NCBI GenBank assembly: GCA_000969725.1 | Contig: JXSR01S073643.1 | Source: Ophiothrix spiculata | Lineage: Eukaryota > Echinodermata > Ophiuroidea > Amphilepidida > Ophiotrichidae | Strand: one strand, 5' to 3' | DNA: 34,275 nucleotides | Shown here: positions 1 through 11,299 of the stretch, piece after piece | Layout of the letters: each line of letters begins with the position of its first letter | How positions within the stretch are numbered: the stretch's first letter is position 1 | Made by a program: the position numbers and the translations under genes | Notes under the pieces: model-generated | Database searches by the model: none | Seen by the model: only the letters and a program-made list of their open reading frames with translations | Told to the model about the DNA's origin: nothing

Positions 1-1180
1 AAATATTGTTTTAGAACAAAAAACAGCTTACCTAATGGCTTTCATTAGAAACAAAACTTCTGAGAAAAGAGTCCATACATTTCCGTCCGACATGGTTTAG
101 TTTTTTGATGGTCGGACAAAAACGTCGATATTTCGGTGAAAATACGGCATATCACAAAAGTTCATTGTTGTATTTTCCAAAACTTATGATATTCATCCCC
201 AATTTAAAAAGATTGATAGATTAATCTGATAAACTTTATTTTTTCACTATGGGGGTGACCAATTTTGAAACATAACAGGCCCAAAGCGCAAAAAAGTTGA
301 ACCAAGGTCCTTTATTATATTGTTATTACATTTAAAGGCATTAGCCATGATCCACTTGGATATGAAAACTTGTGAAAATGTATTAAATCAAAGAAAGACC
401 ATAACAGAATCAAGCAAAATCATATTACTTGCTCTAAAAAGACAATTTTCAGTCACATATATTTCTTGGGGTTATTTCAGCGGTGTTTCTATTTTCCTAA
501 AAGTTCGAGATTCCAAATGAATGGCTGTTGATTTAAAAGTGAATATTATTCATTTAGGAAGGTTAAATATACTTAACAACATGATCTCATCACTAAAATA
601 TATTGATAGTTACAAAGAAGGTTACATTTTAAGAATTTAATGTTATTTACTTCTAGAAACACTTTCACTGAATTTCTCATTCTCCGGAGAATGAAAAATT
701 CAAAGCACAAATAATTGTCTGTTTTACTATAAATGTTCAAGTTCAACAAGAATGGTTATGGATATTAGTTAGTAGTTGGAAGTACTAGGTGTGGAGGAAA
801 GTTGACCTTTAATTTGTGAATGTGTACTCAAAAGATTTTGAGTGTAAACACGAATGTGATAAACTTGAAAATGTACGCTCACATCAGAGAAAACTGCAGG
901 CTTAGAATTTCGGTGAGAACCCGAGAACTTGCTGGTGCACACACATACTGCTGGATAATCTCTTCATTGTTTTTGATGGATAGTGTGCCCAGTTTTGAAG
1001 TAAGTCAGCAATCACCAGTCCTGTCGTATTATGGTTACGCCTATTAAAATGTAACTTAGGTTAGAAGGTTTGTTGCAGTGAAGGAGATGTATTTTTATAC
1101 ATGTAGAAGATTTGTGGAAATATGAACAAATATTGAGATTGTAAATACATTGATTTAAGAGCTAAACTCAAGAGTACAGA
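1..1180. other. No gene recognised (spacer or intron)
   Basis: AT-rich sequence with only short open frames of up to about 75 codons, none with recognisable protein features. It could be upstream intron of the zinc-finger gene or intergenic DNA; nothing here decides between them. Confidence 0.5.
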
Positions 1181-1634
1181 ATGACATTCCTTGAGAAAAT
1201 AGCTTAAAAAAGAATGAGGAAGTTATTTTTTCTAAAATTGATTAGTAATTAAAGCATAGAAAACAAATATACAGTACTAGCTATAGTATACTGAATTTAT
1301 TCAGATCTCTGACTAAAGCTATATGATCCGTTAGTGACTAAAATTTTGTGTCCATAGAACCAGAGATCTTACAAGTTTATATGTATAAGTTTGAGTTTAG
1401 TGTAAATATGACATTCCTTGAGAAAATAGCTTAAAAAAGAATGAGGAAGTTATTTTTTCTAAAATTGATTAGTAATTAAAGCATAGAAAACAAATATACA
1501 GTACTAGCTATAGTATACTGAATTTATTCAGATCTCTGACTAAAGCTATATGATCCGTTAGTGACTAAAATTTTGTGTCCATAGAACCAGAGATCTTACA
1601 AGTTTATATGTATAAGTTTGAGTTTAGTGTAAAT
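1181..1634. repeat. Perfect 227-bp tandem duplication
   Basis: Two head-to-tail copies, 1181-1407 and 1408-1634, each starting ATGACATTCC. By eye I found no difference between them, so the duplication is either very recent or an assembly artefact. It contains no coding sequence. Confidence 0.93.
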
Positions 1635-1655
1635 ATGATTTTTTCAAAACACTAT

Positions 1656-1821
1656 GGCCCGTATTCCAGAATGGTGTTTAGCTAATCTACGGTTTTAATT
1701 CTTGTCAACAGCATGGCTCATTGAACTGTTCCACTTTAAAACTGCAATGGTACATCATTCCTGGACAGTTGATGTTCAGTTAAAACGTGGTTTAGCTAAA
1801 CACCTTTCTTGAATATGGGCC
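1656..1821. mobile_element. Short inverted-repeat MITE (166 bp)
   Basis: Ends are about 30-bp inverted repeats: GGCCCGTATTCCAGAATGG.. on the left and the complement of GGCCCATATTCAAGAAAGG.. on the right, both reaching GGTGTTTAGCTAA. TAT flanks both sides (1653-1655 and 1822-1824), a likely 3-bp target duplication. It has no coding capacity, so it is a non-autonomous DNA transposon of unassigned superfamily. Confidence 0.75.
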
Positions 1822-1935
1822 TATGTGTATAATACCCTAAAAAAATGATAAAATCAACATCACTTTGGTCCACTTGCATTGTTTAAAAAACAACTAGATG
1901 CAAAATGTGTTTGATTTTTTCTTTGTTTTTCATAT

Positions 1936-2478
1936 ATGCTTTGTGAACTATTTAACATCATTTTTATTGTTTTGAATAACTTTTTATTAGCAATCAAATT
2001 TTTCAAATTCAACAATTCATACTATGCTAGTGAGATTGCACCCTTCACATTTATCATTGATGACATAAATAATTTCTTGAAAAATATTGATAGGAGGTAC
2101 CAACAATTGAATGACAGAAAATACATCATCATACATGTACATCATCTTGTGATTCTGGAAGAAGTTGATATGAGTGAACATTTGCAATCTGTAGAAAAGC
2201 AAAAGAAGGAAAATGAGGAAAAGGAAGATAGAGTGAAAAAATCAAGCTTGCTTGGCTGCAAAGTCACAAGATTGAGATTGGGAAGAGAAAAATATGTGTT
2301 CTTTGCTGGAACATATAGTAGAACTCAATGTAGATCAGTGTATGCAGCAAAACTTTATTGCATGTTGGAAACACGCCCTTGCATGATACGCCTACACACA
2401 GAAACACAAGAACAGATCACCATGACTACACGGAATGCAAAGAAGAAAAATGAAATTGGTCTTTATTTAGCTATCTAA
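1936..2478 (+). CDS. Orphan open frame, possible exon of unknown function
   Basis: An open frame of 180 codons, the longest outside the recognised genes on this side. The first third is hydrophobic and AT-rich and could be non-coding. From about 2060 onward it looks more protein-like: a Lys/Glu-rich stretch (EKQKKENEEKEDR) followed by a region rich in Arg, Tyr and Cys (CKVTRLRLGREKYVFF, then SRTQCRSVYAAKLYCMLE). A possible 3' splice site (TTTTTATTAG) lies at about 1981-1990. I recognise no domain. It could be an exon of the gene that owns the zinc-finger exons, an unrelated gene, a worn transposon piece or a chance frame. Only its length and composition support it. Confidence 0.25.
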   Translation: MLCELFNIIFIVLNNFLLAIKFFKFNNSYYASEIAPFTFIIDDINNFLKNIDRRYQQLNDRKYIIIHVHHLVILEEVDMSEHLQSVEKQKKENEEKEDRVKKSSLLGCKVTRLRLGREKYVFFAGTYSRTQCRSVYAAKLYCMLETRPCMIRLHTETQEQITMTTRNAKKKNEIGLYLAI

Positions 2479-4036
2479 CCACATGTAATTTATATGGATT
2501 TGTGTTGTACACAGAATCACGACAATGATAGATAAGTACATGTGCATTTTGACTTAAAGTACCGGTATTTTAGGTTGTAACATGCACATTATTCAATTTT
2601 TTGTAGTGCTATAGGTTTACTTACATTATAAAGTGAAGATATTATGTAGATATATAGAAGTTGACTTGAACATTAAAAATACAATGTTACCATTAAAAAA
2701 AACCAGTTAAAGTAACTGCAAAGCTCAAAGTAAGTTTAAGAGATTTAAGATAGAATGTGTGGGTGTGTATGACCTCTTCATTGCTATCAGTGTCCTGTGT
2801 TGTAAAAGAAACGGATAATCTGTATCAAATAATTTGATAATGATGATGAGATAACAAATTTCATGTTATTTTTCAGGGGATAATTCAGTAACCTGTTTAT
2901 TCTTTTGATAATTACAAATGGTTTAAGGATAGGATTTCAAACACAATAATTGATATGTAGTTGCTTTCTTGTTTTCGTTGATATGCACCAGGACATATGA
3001 CCAGGTTTTAAATAGCCAACTGCCAACCATGAACCATAGACAAGTTGAATTTCAATTAAAGACGTTTTACTGCAAAACTTTTGCCATTTGTCACATGATT
3101 TCATAGTATTTCAGGTTTCAAATCCTGGTATCGTTGTGTCCACCAAAAGACTCAGAAAGTTAAAAGTTGTGGTTTCCGTTACCACATTTCCTGTCCATCA
3201 ATCCTCATGTTTACCATGTTCACTCAGTGTATGGCATGTCACGTTTTGTTACAAAAAATGGTTTTGTTTACCACAAAACATGGTTTTGTTTACCACTAAA
3301 CCATCATTTCTAAATTGGTGATGAAAGAATGTAAGAAGTTGTCATGATGATGAGTAAAACAAAATAGACACCGGCATGTATATGGAATTTTACTTTGCCC
3401 AGCATGCTTAACCTACTTTCTGTGCTACTGATCTTTATCTAATAATTTGTCACAAGATCTCAAGGAGCTCATTTCAGGGTTTAAAAAGTTCTCTCACACA
3501 AGGACAGGCTACAGAAATTATTCATCTTAAAATTTTAAAAAGCTGTAGCAATATACTAATCATCAATAACCTGCGTAATAGTAGCATCCAATCAAATAAG
3601 ATTATTTCTATTTTTTACGCAAACAACTGCTGTCATATATCAGGTAACAATGACTTCTGTTAATGACCTGTGTGAATCTAGTGCTTGCGATAATAGCTTT
3701 GAACGCAATAATACACACGCACACAATGATATTGCGGAGGTCGCGCTTTACTGAACGCAACGTGGAAGAAGTGCGTGGACTGATCGATGTTTTTAGCAGA
3801 TATGCCAAAGAAACAAACTAAATGAAACTATGTTTTCCCCCTTTCTTGGTCAAAATCTGTGAGAATTTTAAAGATAAATTTACGGTTATTAATGACATCT
3901 TTTAATTCAGTCATGTTTAAAATTGTCGGTGTTTGTTTTGTGCCTCTGTACTTTACTCAGAAATGTACCTCAGCCCAAAACAAGCACTGACGATTTTAAA
4001 CAATGACCTTAAAGATGAACTTATAGGTCATCAGGC
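2479..4036. other. No gene recognised; minor repeats
   Basis: No convincing coding sequence. Around 3257-3303 a 22-bp unit containing ATGGTTTTGTTTACCAC occurs twice in tandem. The 17-nt element at 2881 (separate entry) lies here. Confidence 0.5.
2881..2897 (+). promoter_or_regulatory. 17-nt recurring element, forward copy 1
   Basis: TAATTCAGTAACCTGTT. The same 17 bases occur at 4527-4543, the exact reverse complement at 7625-7641, and a one-base variant of that complement at 17550-17566. The copies could pair in the pre-mRNA. Its role is unknown; it may instead be a repeat remnant. Confidence 0.35.
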
Positions 4037-4245
4037 CAGTGTTTCCGCTAAGGCCGTATGGCGCGCCATTGGCGCAGGAGCGGTGAAAATTGGCGCAACA
4101 AGTTTCTGAAAATGTGTGAGAAAGATATTTTTCTAGCTTTATTGAGCCAATTTTCAGCCACAGCTCATGATTTTGGCGCAAGCACCTCTTAAACTTTCTC
4201 AAACTTGCTCGAATTGGCGCAAGCTCAAAAACCTTAGAAACACTG
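4037..4245. mobile_element. hAT-like MITE, copy A (209 bp)
   Basis: Begins CAGTGTTTCCGCTAAGG and ends CCTTAGAAACACTG, its inverted repeat. It is flanked by an exact 8-bp direct repeat, CATCAGGC, at 4029-4036 and 4246-4253. An 8-bp target duplication with CAGTG ends is typical of hAT transposons. A second copy lies at 25315-25525. There is no transposase, so it is non-autonomous. Confidence 0.88.
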
Positions 4246-5850
4246 CATCAGGCCATTTAGTGTGTGTCTCACTTTTAAACATTCTTAAATAAGAATAATC
4301 TGTATGCATTAACAGTTTATAATCAAGATGCTTGATAATTATTCTTGAAGAAACCTTCCTAAAACTACCCATCTTTGTATTTGTCTACATTAAGGACTAA
4401 TTCTGTATGAAACTCAAGGGTAGTGAATTATTTTCTTTTTTCCAATGTGTATAAAAATGTATTCTCATGGCTCTATTTCATAAAACAAATCAATGGGTAT
4501 CATCAATGCTATTGTAGTATACTGCATAATTCAGTAACCTGTTTCAAAAAGTAAAATTGATTGTAAATCTTATTTGCTTTGTATTTATGGTAATAGTAGA
4601 TCTAATTCAGACAAGTATAGTAACTTGTATTTAATAAGTGACTAGCCATGCTATAATATGGATAGGGATAGCAAGTTACTGAAACCTATGTTTAGGATAT
4701 TATGATTATCAAGATGCTTTGATTTAGACTCTACGTCAGCTAGGGCTCTCATTTGTATTGATTTTACATGCAGACCAAACAGTCTTAATAAGAAAAAGAT
4801 GCCATATCCACTCGTCCAAATCCAACTTTTTTGCCATCTTGCAATGTCTCTCTTCGTAAAGTGAAAATATTCTCACTTCCAAAAGTTTTAATAAGTTACA
4901 TACTCTACAACTGAAACCTATTGTAATAGTGGCACACTGGTACTGGTGTGAAATATCTCAAGAATGAGGCGATGTAAGATCAGTAGTTGAATTGAACAAG
5001 TGGATGTGTTTGATACAGTGTTTTAAACTTGTATGATATTAATTGTTTTTATATTAGGCACAAATATTTTTGCTATTTCCATAACAGTTGTTGTGCATAC
5101 ATTTCTTGGGAATACAAGGGATATGGTTGTGTTTTATAGGGTACAGCTTGCCAAACACCAAACAAGGTTACTGAACTGTCCCATGGCAAGATACATATAC
5201 ACGGGGATATCAATTTGTTTTAAAGATCACCCAGAAGGGAAGGAGCTATATTAAAGAAACTTTGTCAGGATGGTCACTTGTCCTTATGTTCATTATGGTG
5301 CAAAAATGATATCAATGGCATTTATACTTTCCATACAGGTGGCGATAGATGTCAACAACCTGCCTCTGCAAATCAGATATTTGCATGGAGAAATCTAAGA
5401 TATGTTGCGTGATTAACTTCCTGCATTTGAAGGATATTAGCCCAGTAATTCTATGATGTGACACGCACAAAGTTTAGATGTTTGATACCATAGCATAGGT
5501 TAGGATCTCCTCTTTCCTTTGACACCAAAATTATGGAAATCGGTCAACAAATGACGTCATTCTAACGTAACAAATCATGGCCTACCTCAAAATGTTGATT
5601 TTTAGAGAAATACATTGTTGTTTTTTGGCTAAAAGAGGAACTCTACTCTGGACAGTTAGTTTTAAGTGGTAAAATGTGATACTTTGTACAGTGGCTACTA
5701 GAAGATGACTTAAGGGTTGCATAATAAAATCGTGTTCCTGGCTGTATTTCTTCTTGGTGATCTTTAAAACTTTTTGATACCAACTCTTTTATTTTTTTGT
5801 GACATTACTACATAAACACACACAATCAATATTTTCCCGATTTTTGACAG
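4246..5850. other. No gene recognised; probable intron before E1
   Basis: No coding sequence with recognisable features. It holds the second forward 17-nt element (4527-4543) and a small inverted pair AGTAACTTG / CAAGTTACT near 4619 and 4671. It ends with the polypyrimidine tract and AG used by the first zinc-finger exon, so at least the 3' part is likely intronic. Confidence 0.5.
4527..4543 (+). promoter_or_regulatory. 17-nt recurring element, forward copy 2
   Basis: TAATTCAGTAACCTGTT, identical to 2881-2897 and extended by one shared T. It lies 1.3 kb before the first zinc-finger exon. It is fully complementary to 7625-7641, and complementary with one G-U pair to 17550-17566. Confidence 0.35.
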
Positions 5851-7423
5851 GAACTGGGGAAGATATGCTAAAGCCAGCAAAGTCTTTGAGTGCAAGATAT
5901 GCTTGATGAAAACTGAAGATATAGCTGAACTGGAGGACCACTATTACGCTACCCATAAGGATACAAAGAGGACTGAGGAAGCATCTGGAGAATCAGCGGA
6001 CAAGCAAGCGGAATCAAGCAGCCTGGAATCAAGCACGAACAACAAAAAAAGTGATGAATTGGAAAGTTTTGATACTGATAAAGTTGCCAATATTTCCTAC
6101 CGCTGTCTATCATGTAATGAAATCATGAAGCACAAAGATGATCACCGAAAGCTGCACGACAGAAACAGAAAGTCAATGGTTTGCTATATATGCGGTAAAG
6201 TTCTAAATACTGTTGAGACCTATCAAATACATTTACGAAATCATAAAGCAAAAGACGATGGAGTGAAAATCTCCTGCAAGATTTGCGGCAAAACGTATGC
6301 AGTGAGAGCTTCGCTCGCAAGTCATATGAGATATCATGCAGTTTCCCGGCCACATGTTTGTGAAACGTGTGGGAAAGGATTCAAGACGCCTTATAGTTTA
6401 GAGAGGCACGTGCTGATCCATGCCGCTGTGAAGCCTCATATCTGCCCACATTGTGGGAAAGGTTTTAATAACGATTCCAATTTTAAAGGCCATGTGAGAA
6501 TACACACAGGTGAAAAACCCTATAAATGTGATATATGTCAAGCAGCTTTTACACACAACGTGAGCTTGAAAAGCCACAAGAAATCGGCTCATGGAGTGGA
6601 TATGTGGAATGTACCGCCCAAGCCTAAAACAATAGAAGTTGACGATGATGTTTTGAAAGAAGCAAGACTTCAAAGTTACAGATCAAAATGGACACCTGGT
6701 GATGCTAGTCCAGAGGAGATGTCTGAGAGTGAGCAATATGGTGATACAGGTGATGGATATCAAGAGAAACAATCTGATGATGCTAATCGAAAAAAGAAGG
6801 GTAGATGTGTGGAAAACAAAGAACATGGTGATTTAGTTCAAAGAAACAGAGATGAGGTGGAAAGCAATCAAGAAGGTGGTGATGGGTTCAAAGGACCGCT
6901 ATCGAACGAGATTAATATAAATAAACCATGTGGGAGCAAGCAATCTGGTGATGGGTTTCAAAAAGCGCAACTTTTACCTAGTGTTTCAACTGTTATCAGT
7001 AGATCAAAATCTAACGCCAAGTCTGTACTTGTAGAAACTGTTGAAGCAGTGCAAAGTTTAACGGCTCTGAGTCAGATGACTGATGAACCAAATCCATTGG
7101 TGTCGGATCATTCCACTGTTCGATTGCCCGGCATTAGCCAACCCATTCCATCCATCCTGTCAAGCCCTATATTACGCCAATCCCTTTCATCAACACAGCA
7201 GCCTTTAACTCAGCAAACTAATGCTTATAACCAATCAGCTAACCCATTGGTCCCCAATCCATATCCATTCTTTCAAGCCCCGCATACAGCAACTTCTCAG
7301 CAAGCATCTGCTTCAGAATATTTGTCAAATCCCAATATGTTTAGGCCTCCTTTTAATGTCCCTGATGGGCACAGTGCGGAAGATTATTGGGAGGCAGCAA
7401 AACAGACATTCACAAAATTGTAA
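5851..7423 (+). CDS. E1: alternative terminal exon encoding C2H2 zinc fingers
   Basis: Likely the DNA-binding C-terminal half of a nuclear transcription-factor isoform. The exon follows a 3' splice site (TTTTTGACAG, to 5850). Its first G completes a codon begun upstream (phase 2), giving about 523 residues. Fingers in order: CKIC..H-x4-H near residues 14-35, an acidic Ser-rich linker, a short finger C-x2-C-x9-H-x3-H near 90, then VCYIC, SCKIC, VCETC, ICPHC and CDIC fingers to about residue 245, with TGEKPYK between the last two. A charged, low-complexity region follows, then a Pro/Gln/Ser-rich tail with NPYPF and the C-terminus EDYWEAAKQTFTKL. It is the most diverged of the four exons. No start codon precedes the first finger, and no AATAAA was seen before E2. 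It could be a separate gene with an unseen 5' exon, but the matching splice phase in four tandem copies favours alternative last exons. Confidence 0.88.
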
Positions 7424-7624
7424 ATCATCTGAATAGGACATTTTTCCATTGGAAATGTTGTAGCAAAAACAACATAATAAGCATCTACAAAATGTTACGA
7501 TTAATCATCCAAATCTGTGTTCTGTAGACCAGTTTAGTACCGCATTGTCAAAGAATGGCTTGTATTATTTTAACTTTCATTGTCCAATTAACTGCATGAT
7601 CCATGTAACAACTATTTATAATTT

Positions 7625-7641
7625 AACAGGTTACTGAATTA
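7625..7641 (-). promoter_or_regulatory. 17-nt recurring element, reverse copy 1
   Basis: AACAGGTTACTGAATTA, the exact reverse complement of 2881-2897 and 4527-4543, located 200 bp after the E1 stop codon. A related flank (AATTAGGC) follows both this copy and the one at 17550. Confidence 0.35.
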
Positions 7642-7659
7642 GTTCACATAGTTTAATTA

Positions 7660-7920
7660 GGCCAAAAAAAATACCTCATCATCGACCGACCCTATTCAAA
7701 AATTGAACAAAAAATATTAGGGTCGGGAAAGCACCCAATTTTGCTCAGATTGGGTGTTTTTTGAGAAAATATTTTGAAAATAGTGGAAAATGCACCCAAA
7801 TTTGGTACTTTAGGTGCTTTTTAAAAAAATAATTAAAAAAAAATATATATTTTCCGACCGACCTACTCAATTTGTCAGAAATCCCACTTGAGGGAACACA
7901 ACAATTAATTTTTTTTGGCC
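7660..7920. mobile_element. TTA-flanked MITE, copy 1 (261 bp)
   Basis: Ends are GGCCAAAAAAAAT and ATTTTTTTTGGCC, with TTA on both sides (7657-7659 and 7921-7923). The interior is marked by CGACCGACCCTATTCAA and ATTAGGGTCGG. It is closely related to the copy that interrupts E3 at 15415-15688. A 3-bp TTA duplication suggests a PIF/Harbinger-type (TWA) element, which is an inference. It has no coding capacity. Confidence 0.88.
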
Positions 7921-8253
7921 TTATTTAGGCCAACAATCTAGTAAACTAGTCTTCAACCTGCTAGACTTGATAGGTCTTAGGTAAAAAATAATCAGTAGTA
8001 AAGCTATCATTTGAGGGAAAATCAGTGACTGATCGGAAACAGAGGTCCTACAATTGTACATGTGCTCAGCTATCAATGGGTACAATAGAATCAGCATAAT
8101 TTTTTTTATTTCTTGGGAGATCTTCTGTGAAGAGATGCTTGCGTAGTTTCTAAATTTGTCTTTAAGTAGTTATATATATTTTTTTATAAATGTACATACC
8201 AATTGTATTCAACTGTACATTGTAGCCATTTCACATTTTCCAATTTTCCACAG

Positions 8254-9892
8254 GATACCAAGATTCGCCAAAGCAACAAAAGTATTTGAGTGCAAGGTTT
8301 GTTCCATAAGAGAAGATACAGTGATCAGTATAAGACGACATGTTGTGAATACGCACAAAGAAATACTTGAAGTCAAGAAGTCTAAGGATAACACTGACAA
8401 TCCTCCAGTAGATGATGAAGTTCCTGCAAATTCTTCAAAATATGAGTCTTTACAATCCACAGAAGATCCTGAAAAGTCTTCAAAAGACCCTGAAATATCT
8501 TCAATAGACCCTGAAATGTCTTCAAAAGACCCTGAAATGTCTTCAAAAGACCCCGATAAAGTTTCTGAAAATGATCAACATGGAGCTGTAGAGGAGATTA
8601 GTTTGAGGCAATTTTGCATTGAGACAGATATTAAAATTGTATGGAAATGTAGCGAGTGTGAGGAGATATTGGAAAACAAACATGACCATCGGAAGCTTCA
8701 CGATAGAAACAGACAGACTATGGTGTGTCATTTATGTGGAAACGTTCTTAACACTGTCAAATCATGGAAGGAACATATAAGAACACATCGAGCCAAAGCT
8801 TTAGGAGTGAAAATCTTGTGTAAGATCTGTGGTCAATCATTTCTTAAAGTATGTGATCTCAATAGTCACATGAAATTCCATTCTAAAGAGCGCCCTTATT
8901 CTTGTACAACCTGCGGGAAAGGTTTTAAAGTAAATTGCCACTTAAAAAGGCATATGCTGATACATGACGTCACTAAACATTTCATATGCCCATATTGCGG
9001 TAAATTATTCAACAATGATTCCAATTTACGCGGCCACACCAGGATACATACAGGAGAGAAACCATACAAGTGTGAGTTATGTCCTGCAGAATTTACTCAT
9101 AAAGTCAGTCTGAAAAGCCACAAGAAATCTGCTCATGGGATCGACATGTGGAAGATCTCTGGTAGGAAAGTACTAACAGAAGTCCCAGAGGAAGTGATAA
9201 AAACTGCAGTCGAAGGGATTCCAAAATCAAAAGAATATGCTGCTGTCAAAGATTTACTAAGTTTAACTGGTAATGACAACATGGCTGGCTTTTCTGTTGC
9301 TCAATTGCAAGCCCAGAATTCTAATCTTACTGGTGCAAACAATCTTGAAAAGGAACTTCTTTCAATTGTGGATAAAAATCAGAAAGGCAATGTGGGTAGT
9401 GATCCCTCGGAGACTAATAGGAAAAGCAGTACAGCTAAAAGTGATGATCAAAAACAAAATCCTATCACGCAACATCAAGATATACCATCAACCCCACACT
9501 TTAGCACTTCACAGCCCGGTCCTTCAGTCATCACCCAACCTGTCCAGCCACCTAACCCTACACCCCAGCAACCTGCGCATCAAACACTCCAACAATATAA
9601 TCCCACCCTCCATCACTCTGATTTGACAGCTCAACAGCCTAAATCTGTAATCCAATCTAACATTTTGACCCAGCACCCAATTCCGTCATCATTTCAACAT
9701 TTTAGCCCGCTAACTAACATGGCTAACCCATTGGCACATCCCTGCTATCCTTTTATTAATGTACGCCAAGGGGGACCATCAGAATTCATGAATGTGTCCA
9801 ATATACAGGATGCTTCATATGATGGTGGTGATACTTCTAAGAGTTCTGAAGAATATTGGCAAAGTATGAAACAAACATTTACTAAATTATGA
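8254..9892 (+). CDS. E2: alternative terminal exon encoding C2H2 zinc fingers
   Basis: Second homologous terminal exon, about 545 residues, entered at the acceptor TTCCAATTTTCCACAG in phase 2, as in E1. It starts IPRFAKATKVFECKVC, whose CxxC opens finger 1 (H-x4-H). A linker with four 7-residue repeats (DPEMSSK type) follows. Then come the short C-x2-C-x9-H-x3-H finger, VCHLC, LCKIC and SCTTC fingers, and the near-invariant pair ICPYC..H / CELC..H joined by TGEKPYK. After SLKSHKKSAHG there is a region shared with E4 (KSKEYAAV), then a Pro/Gln/His-rich tail and the C-terminus EEYWQSMKQTFTKL. The frame is open for 33 codons upstream of the splice site by chance; that part matches no other exon and is read as intron. 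A poly(A) signal lies at 10113. Role: probable isoform-specific DNA binding in the nucleus. Confidence 0.9.
8465..8548 (+). repeat. Coding minisatellite, 4 x 21 bp, in E2
   Basis: Four in-frame 21-bp units (8465, 8486, 8507, 8528) encode DPEKSSK, DPEISSI, DPEMSSK and DPEMSSK. Units 3 and 4 are identical, so expansion was recent. It sits in the acidic Ser-rich linker between fingers 1 and 2 and probably changes only linker length. Confidence 0.9.
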
Positions 9893-10213
9893 TGCTTTAC
9901 TTTGAGCTACTTAAGAGTATCCAGATATGACATAGAGAGTTAATGCCATTATTTGAGTAAAGAGTTGACTACTTTTCTAGCGCTCCCCAGAACTGTAGAA
10001 CACTCGTAAGATAATTGGCCTTTCCTTCAAAGTTATTGGTGTATCGGTGTTTGGTTTTGGCATACAGTATGATAGTTACTTTTGTTTTCTTCTCTCACTC
10101 TTGCTGTACAATAATAAAAGCAAATATTTAAGGTAAATGCCAGAGAAAGAGATAGGAATGGGAACTCTCAAAAAAACACATAACATTGTTTTAGTAGGTG
10201 TTGTTATTGTAGA
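9893..10213. other. E2 3' UTR and spacer
   Basis: Probable 3' untranslated region of the E2 isoform, carrying an AATAAA at 10113-10118. No coding sequence was seen. Confidence 0.5.
10113..10118 (+). terminator. Candidate poly(A) signal for the E2 isoform
   Basis: AATAAA 220 bp after the E2 stop codon, the first such hexamer downstream. An own poly(A) site is expected for an alternative terminal exon. Confidence 0.5.
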
Positions 10214-10858
10214 TAGTGTCTGACCGATCTGGTCGGATAAGGGGAGACACGTAAACTAATCGGCAACAGCTTGCCGTTTTCTGAACTAGACGGCAAAGTC
10301 AAATTTTGGGCATCTGGCTTGAATATTCCCAATTTAATGCTTTAAAATCACAGAAATAGTACACAGGCATGCAACTAAATGTTTGGATAAGAGTAATTAT
10401 CGATATGTATAAGGTTAGGTGAGAAATAGACTGTTCCGACTAGTGCAGATATCTGAACCACGTTGCCGATTAGTTTACGTGTCTCCTCTAAATCAACCGA
10501 TTTTAAGCTTTTCGGATCAGAATCGGAATTACGAACAAATCTACATTCTACCAATCTCACAAACCGATTCGAACCCTAGGAAACGGGCAAAAAATCATGT
10601 TAATTACATCTTTTAGTACCAACCAGACTTACCAAAACCAACAGGCAACATCAAAAAACATAACACATTTTTGCCTAGAATTAACTAAGACAACCACATG
10701 ATACGTAATTAATAATTGATTTACAGATAATGCATTAATGTCGGCAATTTATTGTCCTTTGTATTATAGGTTATCACTTAGAGAATCGAGAACCAATTTG
10801 ATACTATCTAAGATCGGAATCAGCTTATTCTGATCTTTGGTAGATCGGTCAGACACTA
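10214..10858. mobile_element. Long inverted-repeat element with a nested palindrome (645 bp)
   Basis: Ends TAGTGTCTGACCGATCT and AGATCGGTCAGACACTA are exact inverted repeats, possibly including TA duplications. Inside, GAGACACGTAAACTAATCGG near 10243 reappears inverted near 10466-10486, making an inner palindrome of about 245 bp. No transposase frame was seen. Either one element was inserted into another or a compound MITE is present. Superfamily not assigned. Confidence 0.72.
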
Positions 10859-11299
10859 ATTGTAAAGTTGTTGTTTTATTGAAGATAGACACCATTAGTA
10901 AATCTAGATTCTGGACTCAAAGTATAAATTGAGGATATTTAACCTTGCACGTTTCGACAAAAATACATGTAGTACATTATAAGGTGGGTATTAAAGCTGG
11001 TGAAAAAAATATATTGACTATTTTGTTGACCCATTGATCGTTACGTGATATATTGTAGGAATGAAATCAAGGGAAACACAATCTATGTTTCCATAGTGCA
11101 TTATAATCCAATATCAAATGGCAAGAATAGAAAAATAGTCTATGGCTGAATATGTTGTAGACGGGATCTCATATGAGGACCAAATTGCCGCCTAAGTAGC
11201 CCCCACCAGTTACCTTGGTATAGGTGGGCTGGGGGTTGGGGTGGGAGAGGTTCTAGGTTAGAATCTCAGTGGAAATCACCAATTTTTAACACACACATA
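10859..11299. other. No feature recognised
   Basis: Non-coding AT-rich sequence with a G-rich patch near 11217-11245. No gene or repeat boundary was seen. Confidence 0.45.

Larger units (their letters stand above)
7424..8253. other. E1-E2 spacer (likely intronic / 3' UTR)
   Basis: 830 bp between the stop codon of E1 and the 3' splice site of E2. It holds a reverse copy of the 17-nt element (7625-7641), a 261-bp MITE and the E2 acceptor TTCCAATTTTCCACAG. No AATAAA was found. There is no sign of a promoter or first exon for E2, which argues against E2 being an independent gene. Confidence 0.6.

Noticed and set aside
8156-8253. An ATG-like start 33 codons before the E2 splice site, making E2 look like a stand-alone single-exon gene
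   Set aside because: The upstream peptide is hydrophobic, AT-rich and matches none of the other three exons, while similarity begins exactly after the AG. It is read as intron left open by chance.
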